Assembly (NCBI RefSeq): GCF_000332315.1
Contig: NZ_KB235937.1
Location: forward strand, 1-48,992
DNA from: Prochlorothrix hollandica PCC 9006 = CALU 1027
GTDB taxonomy: Bacteria; Cyanobacteriota; Cyanobacteriia; Prochlorotrichales; Prochlorotrichaceae
Direction: 5' to 3'
DNA length: 48,992 bases
Position 1 is the stretch's first letter; each line of letters starts with the position of its first letter. This document shows positions 8,564 to 19,953 of the stretch, one piece after another. The position numbers and the translations under genes were made by a program. The notes under the pieces were generated by a model. It was not told where the DNA came from. It did not search any database and saw nothing but the letters and a program-made list of their open reading frames with translations.

Positions 8564-8822
8564 GAGTTATTCCCAATATTGTCCAGATGCCAACCTGAGC
8601 ATCAGAGTTGTAGCGGGCGGCGGTGCCCCATCCCCCCTAGAATTTCAGTCATGCCCCACTTGTAAGATCTAAAAAACAGCATAAAATATGGCTAGCCTCT
8701 AACCCGATGGCATGGATAGATTCTAGCCATATCAAAAACCACAATGACGGTTGAAAAATAAAACGTTTGCCCCACCTTGGGAAGGATCTAAGGGTTGAGA
8801 AGCAATTGCGATCGGGCGGCTT
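8564..8822. other. Gene-free stretch downstream of clpS, with an inverted repeat
   Basis: No gene seen. ATATGGCTAG (8686-8695) and CTAGCCATAT (8723-8732) form a perfect 10-bp inverted repeat with a 27-nt spacer, which could be a transcript end for clpS although it has no long T tract. Confidence 0.4.
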
Positions 8823-9104
8823 CTACTCATCCGGTTCGATCGAACTACTGAGACCATGACCCTTCAAGGTTTCGCAATAAAACTCCGCCGGTTCCAAAGC
8901 ACAGGTAATCACTAAGGCCAACCCATTAGTGTGGGCCTCCATCATGATGTTGACCGCCTGGGGCTGCGTTAAGCTGGGCACAGTTTGCATGAGCGATTGA
9001 ACCACATGCTCCATGGGATTAAAGTCATCATTATGGAGCAAAACCCGATAACGGGGTGCAAGTTTACGAACGGTAGATGTTTTTTCGATCGTTTGAACAG
9101 ACAC
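8823..9104 (-). CDS. clpS: ATP-dependent Clp protease adaptor ClpS
   Basis: Small adaptor (93 aa) that docks on the N-domain of the ClpA/ClpC unfoldase and delivers N-degron substrates to ClpP. The family core is visible: YRVLLHNDDFNPMEHVV near residues 19-35, with the Asn-Asp of the N-degron pocket region, and later MMEAHTNGLALV. The length is typical. The N-terminal 15 residues form the flexible extension. Cyanobacteria often have two ClpS forms; which one this is cannot be told. It follows the ATP synthase operon on the same strand with a 160-bp gap containing a hairpin, so it is probably transcribed separately. Confidence 0.92.
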   Translation of the reverse strand: MSVQTIEKTSTVRKLAPRYRVLLHNDDFNPMEHVVQSLMQTVPSLTQPQAVNIMMEAHTNGLALVITCALEPAEFYCETLKGHGLSSSIEPDE

Positions 9105-9149
9105 GGATGTTTCCCCTTCGCGATGAAATTGACTAATAATTATTTAATA

Positions 9150-9168
9150 TAGCAGCCCTAAATCGGTT
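9150..9168. repeat. Possible remnant of repeat B terminus
   Basis: ATAGCAGCCCTAAATCGGTT resembles the left end of repeat B (TACAGCAACCCTAAATCAGTT), but no second end is found. Weak. Confidence 0.3.
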
Positions 9169-9176
9169 CCAAAACC

Positions 9177-9202
9177 GAAGGCGCACCCTGGGGTACGCCT
9201 TC
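9177..9202 (-). terminator. Strong hairpin after atpG (probable operon end)
   Basis: GAAGGCG pairs with CGCCTTC, and the inner ACC/GGT pairs extend the stem. It lies 62 bp downstream of the gamma-subunit stop codon. On the minus strand it is followed by only a short T-rich stretch (GGTTTTGG), so termination may be partial. Confidence 0.45.
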
Positions 9203-9263
9203 CATGCAACGGTTTAATGACAATCTTGCGATCGCGGCAACAGCCTAAGATCGAGGCACCAAC

Positions 9264-10211
9264 CTAAGACAAAGCGGCAGCGCCACCGGCCACTTCCAGA
9301 ATTTGCTGGGTAATGGCCGATTGACGGGCCTTGTTATAGGACAAGGTCAGGGACTTAATCAGGTCACTGGCGTTATCGCTAGCGTTATTCATGGCCGTCA
9401 TTCGCGCTGCCAGTTCGCTGGCGGCTGATTCTTGCAGCGCCCGCAGTAACTGGTTATTGAGATAGAGGGGCAGCAAAGCATTGAGAATCTGCACCGGATC
9501 CTGTTCAAAGATCATATCCCGAGGCAGGGGACGATCTTCAAGCTCCACCTTTTTACGCTCCACATCAAACCGCCCATCGCGGCTGGTGAGGCGGAACATT
9601 TCATCGTCGCTCACCTCTAACCCCTGGGGCGTTAAAGGCAACAGGGTTTGCACCACGGGGCGGGAACTGACCAACGATACAAACTTGGTGTAAATCAGCT
9701 CAACGCGATCGACCCCATTGGACAAAAACAGGGATAACAACTCGTCAGAAATTTGAGACGCTTCCGCTGCGGTGGGCACCTGCTCCAAATTGGTGTAGTT
9801 GGAGAGGATCGGCTGTTCCCGACGGCTAAAATATTGCAGACCCTTACGGCCCACCAAAATAAATTTATAGTCGATGCCTTCCGCCTTCAGTTCTGCGGCG
9901 CGGTTTTCGGCCCGACGGATGACGTTACTGTTGTAAGCCCCACAGAGACCCCGATCGCCCGCCACCACCAGCAGACCAACGGTTTGCACCGGTTGGGTTT
10001 TCAGCAGGGGTAAGTCGGTTTCATCAAACCGGAGGCGAGCTTGGAGACCATGCAAGACCTGGGCGAGGCGATCGGCAAAGGGACGGGTGTTCAGCACCTG
10101 CTCCTGGGCACGACGCACACGGGCAGCAGCCACCAGGCGCATGGCCTCCGTGATCTTGCGGGTATTTTTAACGGACTGAATCCGATTACGGATTGCTTTT
10201 AGGTTTGCCAT
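9264..10211 (-). CDS. atpG: ATP synthase F1 gamma subunit
   Basis: Central rotor shaft of the ATP synthase (315 aa), called atpC in cyanobacterial naming. The N-terminal helix [20 protein letters not shown] and the C-terminal helix ending [15 protein letters not shown] are typical. Compared with E. coli gamma it carries the 30-40 residue insertion of cyanobacteria and plastids around residues 195-235 (segment [16 protein letters not shown]), but without the plastid redox cysteine pair there. In cyanobacteria this insertion limits ATP hydrolysis in the dark. Last gene of the minus-strand operon, 158 bp after atpA. Beta and epsilon are encoded elsewhere, as is usual in cyanobacteria. Confidence 0.96.
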   Translation of the reverse strand: MANLKAIRNRIQSVKNTRKITEAMRLVAAARVRRAQEQVLNTRPFADRLAQVLHGLQARLRFDETDLPLLKTQPVQTVGLLVVAGDRGLCGAYNSNVIRRAENRAAELKAEGIDYKFILVGRKGLQYFSRREQPILSNYTNLEQVPTAAEASQISDELLSLFLSNGVDRVELIYTKFVSLVSSRPVVQTLLPLTPQGLEVSDDEMFRLTSRDGRFDVERKKVELEDRPLPRDMIFEQDPVQILNALLPLYLNNQLLRALQESAASELAARMTAMNNASDNASDLIKSLTLSYNKARQSAITQQILEVAGGAAALS

Positions 10212-10369
10212 GATTGATTTCCTTTCAGGATGGGCTGTCTAAACGTGCCAAAGGGCAAGCAGGGGAGTACAGACAAACCCCGGAAAACCAGGGAAAGGGG
10301 CTGCTGCAAGGTAGCAAGCAACGGGCCTTCCCCAGGGCGATTCCGGTCCTGAACTCCTAGGACTAGGGG

Positions 10370-12019
<1,650 letters not shown>

Positions 12020-12072
12020 TTATTAAATCAAAGGCTGGCTCTGGTTCCAAACCCCATCCGATCCATATAAAC

Positions 12073-12630
12073 CTAGACAGAAGCGCGATTGAGGGAAACC
12101 CCAATGCGACGCAGTTGGCCCCGAATGCTAGCATCCAGTACCTGGGAACCCACCTTAATGATGATCCCGCCAATGATGGTGGGATCCAGGGTGATGGACA
12201 GTTCCACCGACTCTGCACCGGTCATGGCCTTGACTTGATCCTTAACGGAGCGCTGTTGATCGGACGACAACTCTACGGCTGCAGTCACTTCGGCCAGTTC
12301 AATTTTCTTTAAGGCTCGAAACAACACCTTATAACTGTGGCCAATGCCAGCTAAAAATTCGATGCGCTTACGATCCACCAACAGCAACAGGAAGTTAGAC
12401 AGTAGGGGGTGTACACTATTGCCAAAAATCTGGCTCAGCAGTAATTTCTTGTGCTGACTGGAATAGACCGGACTGACTAAGACTTGCTGTAGGTCGGCGG
12501 AATCTTCCAAAGTCTTCAAGATATCGGATATTTCCTCACCGAAGCGATCCACCAGATCTTTAGACTGAGCCAAGGACATCAAAGCCTCAGCGTAGGGATC
12601 TAAAATCTCTGCGGCAACTGCACGTCCCAT
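12073..12630 (-). CDS. atpH: ATP synthase F1 delta subunit
   Basis: Peripheral-stalk subunit (185 aa, atpD in cyanobacterial naming) that connects the top of F1 to the b/b' stalk; homolog of mitochondrial OSCP. The N-terminal helical domain contains ILDPYAEALMSLAQ, and the C-terminal part contains the signature TLDPTIIGGIIIKVGSQVLDASIRGQL, quoted here as TIIGGIIIKVG and DASIRGQL. Its ATG overlaps the stop of the b gene by one base (TAATG), which implies translational coupling. Confidence 0.95.
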   Translation of the reverse strand: MGRAVAAEILDPYAEALMSLAQSKDLVDRFGEEISDILKTLEDSADLQQVLVSPVYSSQHKKLLLSQIFGNSVHPLLSNFLLLLVDRKRIEFLAGIGHSYKVLFRALKKIELAEVTAAVELSSDQQRSVKDQVKAMTGAESVELSITLDPTIIGGIIIKVGSQVLDASIRGQLRRIGVSLNRASV

Positions 12631-13163
12631 TAGCGACCTCCGAGCATGGCAAGACTACGATCGATGAGTTTCTGCTGGGCAGATCCGTCTAACTGTTGGA
12701 TAGCGGTAGTTTCGGCTTGCTGAAGCGCTAGGGCAACCACCCGCTGACGCAATTGCAGGATGACCCGCTCACGATCGGCTTCCAAGTCCTGAGCCGCAGA
12801 AGCCTTCATGCGCTCCACATCGCGAACCGCTTGGGCCACGATCGAGTCTCGAACCGTCTTAGCGTTGTCCTGAGCCGTCGCCAACAGAGCCGCTGCCTCC
12901 GCTTCAGCCTGAGATAACTTCTCCTGCTGGGTGGCTAGGGCAACCTTCGCCGCTTCATTGTTTTGCTCAACCTCCCGCAACTCCTCCTCAATGGCAGTCT
13001 TGCGTTCCGACAAAATATTGCCGAGGAAGTTACGACCGCCATACACCAATAAAGCAACAATAATCGCTAAATTGATGACATTGGTTTCTAAGATGTCGGC
13101 GTTAAGACCAAATCCCCGTTCTTCAACCTCTGCTGCTGTTGCCAGCAATCCCAAAATATCCAT
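12630..13163 (-). CDS. atpF: ATP synthase F0 b subunit
   Basis: Stalk subunit of F0 (177 aa). One N-terminal membrane helix (around VINLAIIVALLVYGGRNF, residues about 30-46) is followed by a long charged coiled-coil helix rich in Ala, Glu, Gln and Arg up to residue 150. In cyanobacteria b and b' form a heterodimer. The gene overlaps the delta gene by one base at its end and follows b' at a 165-bp distance. Confidence 0.95.
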   Translation of the reverse strand: MDILGLLATAAEVEERGFGLNADILETNVINLAIIVALLVYGGRNFLGNILSERKTAIEEELREVEQNNEAAKVALATQQEKLSQAEAEAAALLATAQDNAKTVRDSIVAQAVRDVERMKASAAQDLEADRERVILQLRQRVVALALQQAETTAIQQLDGSAQQKLIDRSLAMLGGR

Positions 13164-13328
13164 GACACTTGTCCAAAACCTGTCAATGACACCAATGCAC
13201 TGGTTTTAGGGGCTAATCTGACGGTGAACTAAACACGGTGAATGGAACAGAGTGCTAAGCCGCCGCTAGACCCCATATTTTCAACGTGCAGGCGATTGAA
13301 CCCTAAGACCCCCAGTCCTTGGAAACCC

Positions 13329-13823
13329 CTAGGCAGCCCCTATCAATTTTTCTAAGATTTGACGACTCAAGCCATCAACTTCCTGTTCTAAAGATTGCAA
13401 GGCAGCATACCGTTGCTCCGCAATCTCAGCCTGGGCAGTATTCCGCTGTTGCTGGGCTTCCCGCTGGGCTTCAGCCAGTTGCTCGGCAGCAAGGCGCTGG
13501 GCTTCAGCTTGGGCCTCTAGAAAAATCACCTGGGCCTGCTTTCGGGTCGCAGAAAGGGTTTGCTCATACTCCTGGGACAACTGCTTCGCTTGACTCAGTT
13601 GCTCCTTAGCGGAGAGACGAGTGCTGCGGCAATAATCATTGCGATCGTCGATGGTCTTGCTGAATGGCTCATAAAAGACCTTATTGAGAATGGCCACCAG
13701 CACAACCGTTTGCAGTGCCATTAACGGCAAGGTTGCATTGAGATCAAACAAGCCACCCTCTGGCCCTTCAGCAACTTCGGCAGCGGCTTCCACTGCTAGC
13801 AAGAATGCTGTTTGCAAAATCAT
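13329..13823 (-). CDS. atpF2: ATP synthase F0 b' subunit
   Basis: Second b-type stalk subunit (164 aa), typical of photosynthetic organisms and named atpG in cyanobacterial nomenclature. The motif [14 protein letters not shown] introduces the single membrane helix (residues about 27-50), and a long Gln/Ala/Glu-rich coiled coil follows to near residue 155. It precedes atpF and probably arose with it by duplication. The spacing to the c-subunit gene upstream is 264 bp. Confidence 0.94.
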   Translation of the reverse strand: MILQTAFLLAVEAAAEVAEGPEGGLFDLNATLPLMALQTVVLVAILNKVFYEPFSKTIDDRNDYCRSTRLSAKEQLSQAKQLSQEYEQTLSATRKQAQVIFLEAQAEAQRLAAEQLAEAQREAQQQRNTAQAEIAEQRYAALQSLEQEVDGLSRQILEKLIGAA

Positions 13824-14087
13824 GTTTTTAACGAGTTGAAAATCAGGTCAACGATGGAGAGCCGTTAAGGGTATTAATGGCCCACGCAAGGGTGTAGCTA
13901 CCAAAATCGCCAGCATTGATGAAACGGAGAAGAGTAGGTGTGGGCAAAACTGCAATAAATTACAGGGCTTTACCGTACATACCTCCCCTGGTTAGCCTCT
14001 GACTCCCCCAGAAACAGGGGTATGAGTCAGGTCTCGACAATTTGGTAGCTACAAGCTGCACTGTCAACGAACTACAGCAAAAGCTGA

Positions 14088-14396
<309 letters not shown>

Positions 14397-14439
14397 CTAC
14401 CCAACCTAGAGTACCAGTAAAACCCATCAAAACGATGGA

Positions 14440-15198
14440 TTAGTCGTGGTGAGCTTCTTCTCCATGCTCTTCCATCGCTTCCCCAATATAGGCAGCCGCT
14501 AGAGTCGCAAAGATTAAAGCCTGAATTGCACTGGTAAACAAGCCCAGTACCATGGCAGGGAGTGGCACAAAAATAGGAACCAACAGGACGAGAACGGCAA
14601 CCACCAGCTCATCCGCTAAAATGTTACCAAACAGACGAAAGCTCAACGAAAGGGGCTTCGTGAAATCTTCCAAAATCTTGAAGGGCAACATAATCGGAGT
14701 GGGGTGGATGTAGTTGCTAAAATAACCGAGTCCTTTGCGACTAAACCCTGCATAGAAGTAGGCCAGGGAGGTTAATAGCGCTAAGGCAACGGTGGTGTTG
14801 ATATCACTGGTAGGGGCGGCTAGTTCTCCCTCCGGCAACTGAATCAGTTTCCAGGGAATCAGGGCACCAGCCCAATTTGAGAAAAAGATAAACAAAAATA
14901 AGGTACCAATAAATGGCACCCAAGGACGATACTCTTTCTCACCAATTTGGGTCTTGGCCAGATCGCGAATAAAGTCTAGAACATACTCCATCACGTTCTG
15001 AAGCCCACTGGGCACCCGTTGCAGGTTCCGACCCGCCAAGACGGAGAGAAGCACCAGGGCAATGATCACAAACCAAGAGGTTAAAAACACTTGGCCATGG
15101 AGCCTTAGACTGCCAATTTGCCAGTAGAAGTGTTCACCCACCTCTAGCTCGGCTAAGGGCAAAAGAAAATTAGTGTGCAAGAGCGTTGGGATGGTCAT
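14440..15198 (-). CDS. atpB: ATP synthase F0 a subunit
   Basis: Stator channel subunit (252 aa; atpI in cyanobacterial naming). The essential arginine lies in [14 protein letters not shown] near residue 185. Five to six membrane helices are visible, and the C-terminus ends in a His/Glu-rich tail ([10 protein letters not shown]). It is second in the operon after atp1. The 218-bp gap before it contains a complete copy of MITE B, an unusual interruption. Confidence 0.96.
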   Translation of the reverse strand: MTIPTLLHTNFLLPLAELEVGEHFYWQIGSLRLHGQVFLTSWFVIIALVLLSVLAGRNLQRVPSGLQNVMEYVLDFIRDLAKTQIGEKEYRPWVPFIGTLFLFIFFSNWAGALIPWKLIQLPEGELAAPTSDINTTVALALLTSLAYFYAGFSRKGLGYFSNYIHPTPIMLPFKILEDFTKPLSLSFRLFGNILADELVVAVLVLLVPIFVPLPAMVLGLFTSAIQALIFATLAAAYIGEAMEEHGEEAHHD

Positions 15199-15313
15199 GA
15201 AAGGGTTACTCCACCGCCATCGGGCTGGTTGAAAACAAAGTATCAGGATCTGCTGTTAGGGCGATCGAAACCGCAATCTTGTAGCAACCTTTACCCCGGT
15301 TTCCTAACAAATC

Positions 15314-15416
15314 TACAGCAGTCCGAAATGGGTCGTGTGGTGTGCCCCCGGAGGGGGCAGACCACACCAAGGGTTTCAGCCATCGAGATGCCTACAACTG
15401 ATTTAGGGTTGCTGTA
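15314..15416 (-). mobile_element. MITE-like repeat B, copy 1, inside the ATP synthase operon
   Basis: A 103-bp element with TA at both ends and inverted termini CAGCAGTCCGAAAT... / ...ATTTAGGGTTGCTG. It contains a strong inner hairpin (GTGTGGTGTGCCCCC with the complementary GGGGGCAGACCACAC). It abuts the atp1 stop codon (TGA at 15417-15419) and is oriented opposite to the other three copies. Confidence 0.88.
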
Positions 15417-15890
15417 TCAAGGTATGAAGGAGATCCGAAGGGTATAAACAATCAAAGCAGCCTTATAGGTCAGGAATCCCAAGAAAACAGGTAGAAATTG
15501 CAATTGATCCCACTGGGTTGCAACAATTACAATCCCCGCAATCAGGGCTAAACGGGATTGACCACCGGAGGGTTTACCTTGACTGCCGAGTCGCTCGACG
15601 CTCCGAGCCAACATCCTTAGGTAGATAATCCCTGTACAGGCTCCCAATAGGTAGCCTAGGGCAGTTTGAAGGCTATAAAACCACCAGGTACTACCAAAGA
15701 TGACAATGGCCATGGCAAGGGTGGTCAGAAAAATTTCCCGCTGTAGGGCATAGTAATCATCCATGGGGGAAGAAAACTGGGCACCGGGGGAAGTTGATGC
15801 AGACTCCTCAACAAGCCCTTGCTGGTTGTCTTGGGAAGGTGGCAAAGAGCTATCAGTCAAGCTCGGAAACTCCGAAACACCGGTCAACAT
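15417..15890 (-). CDS. atp1: ATP synthase subunit I-like protein Atp1
   Basis: Small membrane protein (157 aa) that begins the cyanobacterial atp1 operon. It resembles the UncI/AtpI group, thought to assist assembly of the c ring. A soluble N-terminal part of about 55 residues is followed by four hydrophobic segments. The sequence is weakly conserved, and the call rests mainly on position directly before atpB plus the membrane profile. The reading frame ends immediately before MITE B; the stop codon is host sequence, so the insertion does not truncate it. Confidence 0.85.
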   Translation of the reverse strand: MLTGVSEFPSLTDSSLPPSQDNQQGLVEESASTSPGAQFSSPMDDYYALQREIFLTTLAMAIVIFGSTWWFYSLQTALGYLLGACTGIIYLRMLARSVERLGSQGKPSGGQSRLALIAGIVIVATQWDQLQFLPVFLGFLTYKAALIVYTLRISFIP

Positions 15891-16169
15891 TGATGGCCTA
15901 TGTCTTGCGGAACGATCGCACCTCTGCTAGGGCTAGAGACTACTATCAACCCAAACTTCCAAAAGTTTTAAGATCCTAGGCCAATGGCAATCATATCATG
16001 GTGGGGTAACAATACTTAACCGAACCCCAGCAGATCTGAAGACAGCCCTGAAAACGTTGCAAGGCTTAAAAATTATGGCAGTAACCAGTGTTGAGTAGGG
16101 CTGGGATCCCCCAGGAATCTCGGTCGCTGGGGCGAGCTTATGCTGGGGCGAGCTTATGCTGGGGCGAAC
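15891..16169. other. Upstream region of the ATP synthase operon
   Basis: No gene. It should hold the minus-strand operon promoter, but no convincing -35/-10 pair was found. At 16125-16170 a 16-bp unit (GGGGCGAGCTTATGCT) is repeated about three times just after the comEC stop. Confidence 0.5.
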
Positions 16170-18713
16170 TTAGATCTCTGCCTCGATCGGATCTAAGGCG
16201 GGTTGGATACCATGGCGGGGATCCCAATAGACAGCCGTCTGGCGATCGCCGCCATAGACGGGGATCCCCTGCTGTTGGAACTGTTCGAGGGTAGCCAGGG
16301 GGGGTTCCTTGACCGTGGCGATCGCCCCCTGCCAGGGAAAACCGGTGATCACCTCAGGCAGTAGGGGTTCCCCAGTCCACCACAACCAAGCCGTGGGCGG
16401 TAAGTCTAACGCCCTCAGCAGGGGTAACAGGTTCTCTTGTTCCGGCTCCGAGAGGGAGAAAAAAGCGAGCCAATGGTGTTGCCCCCAGGTCCAGTGCCAC
16501 AGTTGCCCTGGGGTGGAGTCAGCCGTGGAGTTTGCCGTGGAATCTGCCGTGGAATCTGCCACATTTGCCACAAACGACGTTGGCCACAACCGTTGCAGGG
16601 TTAGAGGGTTCAGGGTTTGGGCTTGGGCCGGGAGACGATCATAGTGGCCCTGAACCTGGGCTAAACGCTCCTGAAGGGCAGATTGTAACCATAGGTTTTC
16701 GATTTGTTGGCGATCGGCAGGTTGGCGATCGGCAGGTTGGCGGTCTACTGGTTGGCGATCGGCGGGTTGAGGATCCACGGGTTGGCCAGCAGCCCCCCCA
16801 TCACCCGGTTCGGTTCCCAGGGGGGGAACCCCATCCACAAATCGCTGCACGGGTAACTGGTCTAAAACCTGGCTCCAGCCCTGGTAAGTATCCAGAGATC
16901 GGTCCGTACTCAACACCCATTGCAACCGGTTCACCCCTTCCTGGCGCAAAAAGGGCACTAGGCTATAGGTCGCCCCAGCTTCGCCACCGCTGTTAATCAA
17001 ACCGGTCTGACCCTGGAACTGCACAATGGCCGTGGGGATGGGGTTACCCTGCAAAAAGGTCAGGCGGGCTAAGGTTTGTTGCTGGTACCAGCCCGGTAGG
17101 AGGGCGATCGCCACCCATACCGAAACCATGACCCACCAGCCTAGACGAACCCAACGCCACAGCCAAATCACCACCATGAGACCATAGAGCAAAACCACCT
17201 GCCCTAGGGCCACCTGCCCCACAGCCAGGGCGGATCCCGGCAATTGATTACAGCCCGCCACGAGGGCCAACAATAATTGGGCTGGATAATGGGCGAGGTG
17301 GGCCAGCATCATGCCGCCCCAGGACCACAGGGCCGCGACGATCGCGCTGACAATACCCCCCAAACTCAACACAAACACCAGGGGCAAGGTCACCACATTC
17401 ATGGGGATGCTGTAGGGGGAAAAGACCCCGAAATGGAACAATTGCAGGGGCAAGGTCCAGAGGGTGGCGGCGAGGGGGACGGCCACGGCGCTGGCGAGGG
17501 TGGGGGGCCAGCGATCGAGACGATCCGCTAAGGGTGCAGCGGTGGTTAAAAGGCCAAAAGTGGCTGAAAAACTGAGTTGAAACCCCAAATCGAAGATCCA
17601 AAGGGGTTGCACCAGCAGCAAGACAAAAGCCGTCACCAACAGTAATCCCAAAGACTTGACCTGCTGATCCCAGGCCATGCCCCCCAGGGCCGCTGCCCCC
17701 ATAATCACAGCCCGCAGCACGGAAGGTTGTGCCCCCGTCAGCCCCAAAAAGAGCAACAGGGCCGTTAAGCCCAAGCCAAAGCGCACTTGAGGAGATTGGG
17801 ATCGGGCCAACGCCAGGATCACCCCCAGCACCAGGGACACATGGAAACCGGAGGCGGCAATGGTGTGGGCTAACCCCACTCGCGCAAAGGCATCCTGGAT
17901 ATCAAAGGGTAAGTCCACCGCTTTACGACCGAGGGCCATGGCGCTGAGGAGGGGAGCCGCCGGACTGCCCAAGGCTTGGGCTTGGGCCTGGATAATGCGC
18001 TGGCGAAGGTGCCAACCCCAGGTCAACCCAGGGGACGCAGGGGCGATCCCTTGCACTCGCCATGCCTTGAGACCGGCAAAAGTTCCCTGCCGCCGCAAAT
18101 AGGATTGGAAGTCGAAGCTACCGGGATTCCTGGGGGATTGGGGTTGGTAGAGATTGCCCCATAAGGTCAACCGTTGGCCGGGGTGGAGACCGGTGCCCTT
18201 GAGGAGGGGAACCGTAACATATAGGGAACCGCTGACCGTGAGGCGATCGCCGGGGGGCGCACCCTGGGCTACTAAAGCCTGGGCAGACTGGGGTCGCAAC
18301 AAAAAACGAACCCGCTGACTGCGGGTCAAGCTGGGCGAGTCGAGAATAGTGCCCGTGACGGTGATGGGCAAGCTGGGGCGATCGCCAGACTCCACCCCCA
18401 ACAGGCGACTAATATCCTGGGGACCCACTTGGGGGAGGCGCAGATGCCCATAGACCAGGGCCAAGGCCAACATCACCCCCATCAAGATCCAACCCCACGA
18501 TCGGGGACCCGTCACCCACAAACGGGGCAGGATCAGGGCGGCGATCGTTGCCACCACCAGGGCCACCCCAGCCGACAAAACCCAAGCCTGGGCTACCTCA
18601 GATAACCCCAGGAGCAACAGACCCAAGCCATAGGCCAACAACAACAGCGCCACCACATTAACGGGGTGCTGATTCCCTGGTCGGTTCAGACCCACTGTTT
18701 CCCCCCCATGCAC
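16170..18713 (-). CDS. comEC: ComEC/Rec2 family DNA uptake channel protein
   Basis: Integral membrane protein (847 aa) expected to carry single-stranded DNA across the cytoplasmic membrane in natural transformation. The N-terminal DUF4131-type part contains NPGSFDFQSYLRRQG (about residue 195). The competence domain contains GLAHTIAASGFHVSLVLG (about residue 280) and many membrane helices through residue 530. The C-terminal metallo-beta-lactamase-like part (about 550-840) looks degenerate: where relatives have LIDTG and LSHPDADH, this protein has LINSGGE and LSTDRSLD, so the metal-binding His/Asp residues are absent. Two low-complexity insertions, QPADRQ repeats near residue 640 and STADSTANSTADST near residue 710, are encoded by 12-15 bp DNA repeats. 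Confidence 0.88.
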   Translation of the reverse strand: MHGGETVGLNRPGNQHPVNVVALLLLAYGLGLLLLGLSEVAQAWVLSAGVALVVATIAALILPRLWVTGPRSWGWILMGVMLALALVYGHLRLPQVGPQDISRLLGVESGDRPSLPITVTGTILDSPSLTRSQRVRFLLRPQSAQALVAQGAPPGDRLTVSGSLYVTVPLLKGTGLHPGQRLTLWGNLYQPQSPRNPGSFDFQSYLRRQGTFAGLKAWRVQGIAPASPGLTWGWHLRQRIIQAQAQALGSPAAPLLSAMALGRKAVDLPFDIQDAFARVGLAHTIAASGFHVSLVLGVILALARSQSPQVRFGLGLTALLLFLGLTGAQPSVLRAVIMGAAALGGMAWDQQVKSLGLLLVTAFVLLLVQPLWIFDLGFQLSFSATFGLLTTAAPLADRLDRWPPTLASAVAVPLAATLWTLPLQLFHFGVFSPYSIPMNVVTLPLVFVLSLGGIVSAIVAALWSWGGMMLAHLAHYPAQLLLALVAGCNQLPGSALAVGQVALGQVVLLYGLMVVIWLWRWVRLGWWVMVSVWVAIALLPGWYQQQTLARLTFLQGNPIPTAIVQFQGQTGLINSGGEAGATYSLVPFLRQEGVNRLQWVLSTDRSLDTYQGWSQVLDQLPVQRFVDGVPPLGTEPGDGGAAGQPVDPQPADRQPVDRQPADRQPADRQQIENLWLQSALQERLAQVQGHYDRLPAQAQTLNPLTLQRLWPTSFVANVADSTADSTANSTADSTPGQLWHWTWGQHHWLAFFSLSEPEQENLLPLLRALDLPPTAWLWWTGEPLLPEVITGFPWQGAIATVKEPPLATLEQFQQQGIPVYGGDRQTAVYWDPRHGIQPALDPIEAEI

Positions 18714-18720
18714 CTCAAGT

Positions 18721-18797
18721 TAGGACCACTATAATCTAGGACCACTATAATCTAGGGCCAGAATCTAGGGCCAGAATCTAGGGCCAGAATCTAGAGC
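18721..18797. repeat. Two short tandem repeats upstream of comEC
   Basis: A unit of about 19 bp (TAGGACCACTATAATC) occurs twice, and the 14-bp unit AGGGCCAGAATCTA occurs three times, the last diverged. Confidence 0.85.
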
Positions 18798-18802
18798 CAC
18801 CA

Positions 18803-18842
18803 TAAAAAAATCCCCGACCTTAAAAACTTAAAGCCGGGGATC
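18803..18842 (-). terminator. Rho-independent terminator of hpf/lrtA
   Basis: On the minus strand, ATCCCCGGC pairs with GTCGGGGAT across an A/T-rich loop and is followed by seven T. It lies 38 bp after the hpf stop codon and also separates hpf from comEC. Confidence 0.88.
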
Positions 18843-18879
18843 TGAACAATTCCACCTAACCTGAGATTCAGGCTACAAA

Positions 18880-19509
18880 TTAGCCAACCACAGCCTTAGC
18901 CAATGCTTCATCTGTCTGGCCAGAGCCATTGGGTTGACGGGGCTGAATCACACCGTAACCGCCGTGATTCCGCTCATAAAGAACATTGATTTGTCCAGTC
19001 TCACTGTTACAGAAAACATAGAAATCATGATCCACCAGTTCCAGTTGATCAAGGGCATCTTCAACCGTCATGGGATGCATTGCAAAATACTTACTGCGCA
19101 CCACATTCTTGGGAAGTTCTGGTTGGCGATCGCCCACCAAGTCCTCAACCAAGCCCGGATCACGATTGCCATTCAGCAGTCCTTCTTTAACAGGCTGAGA
19201 CCCTTTTTTGTCAAACCGTCGTTCCTTATATTTACGGAGTTGACGAGCAATTTTGTTGGCAACTAAGTCAATACTGGCATAAAGGTTTTCACTACTTTCT
19301 TCCGCCCGAATCACAGTTCCGTTAGCGTAGATTGTAACCTCTGCAGTTTGCTTAGGGTTTATCCTGGGGTTCTTGGCGACGGAAAGATGTACATCCACCT
19401 CAGTAGTCCAGGTCTGGAAGTGACTAACAGCCTTCTCAATTTTCTGGTTTACGTAACTGCGGATACCATCGGTAATGTCGATATTCTTACCCTGGATAAC
19501 AAGCTTCAT
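18880..19509 (-). CDS. hpf: Long-form ribosome hibernation promoting factor (LrtA)
   Basis: Ribosome-binding hibernation factor of the long HPF/YfiA type (209 aa from the ATG at 19509), known in cyanobacteria as LrtA, the light-repressed transcript product. The N-terminal domain (residues 1-100: [16 protein letters not shown], and [18 protein letters not shown] at its end) binds between the subunits. The C-terminal domain (about 145-200: [32 protein letters not shown]) dimerises 70S into 100S ribosomes. The start is supported by GGAGGAAG just upstream. The more upstream in-frame ATG at 19560 is not supported. A clear terminator follows. Confidence 0.93.
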   Translation of the reverse strand: MKLVIQGKNIDITDGIRSYVNQKIEKAVSHFQTWTTEVDVHLSVAKNPRINPKQTAEVTIYANGTVIRAEESSENLYASIDLVANKIARQLRKYKERRFDKKGSQPVKEGLLNGNRDPGLVEDLVGDRQPELPKNVVRSKYFAMHPMTVEDALDQLELVDHDFYVFCNSETGQINVLYERNHGGYGVIQPRQPNGSGQTDEALAKAVVG

Positions 19510-19953
19510 ATAAGCTTCCTCCCCTACGGTAGATAGAGCTAAGACTCGGCAGGAGATCATACTAACTTAAAGTGTGACCACTCACCCAGGTCTTTAACCC
19601 TAAGGTTTTAACTTGGATGATCCCAACCTAGCACTTTGTATTTCAGGCAACGCAGCCCTTTAGAATCCTTCGCATCCCTTGATATTTCTTGATGGTCAAA
19701 GCCGAGAAACGTATTAACATCCCAAAAAATACCTAAGGAACGAGAGATAAGGGGGTAAAATGGGGGTTTGGGGATCAGGACTAGGGAAACCTTTAGAACA
19801 GGGCCAACGTCCCAGACTGCAAGAACAGGACTCAGCTCAGCCCTGCCTCCCTGTCGCCTCAATCCTGAACCTGGCTCCCCATGCCTCCCCTCTCCATCAA
19901 TCCGCACTGTCCCGGCTTAAGTTGATACCCTTATTACCTAGCCCTACCGTCCT
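19510..19953. other. Gene-free stretch between hpf and the M48 protease
   Basis: Divergent promoters are expected here. The lrtA family often has a long leader. No clear box, repeat or small gene was found. Confidence 0.4.
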
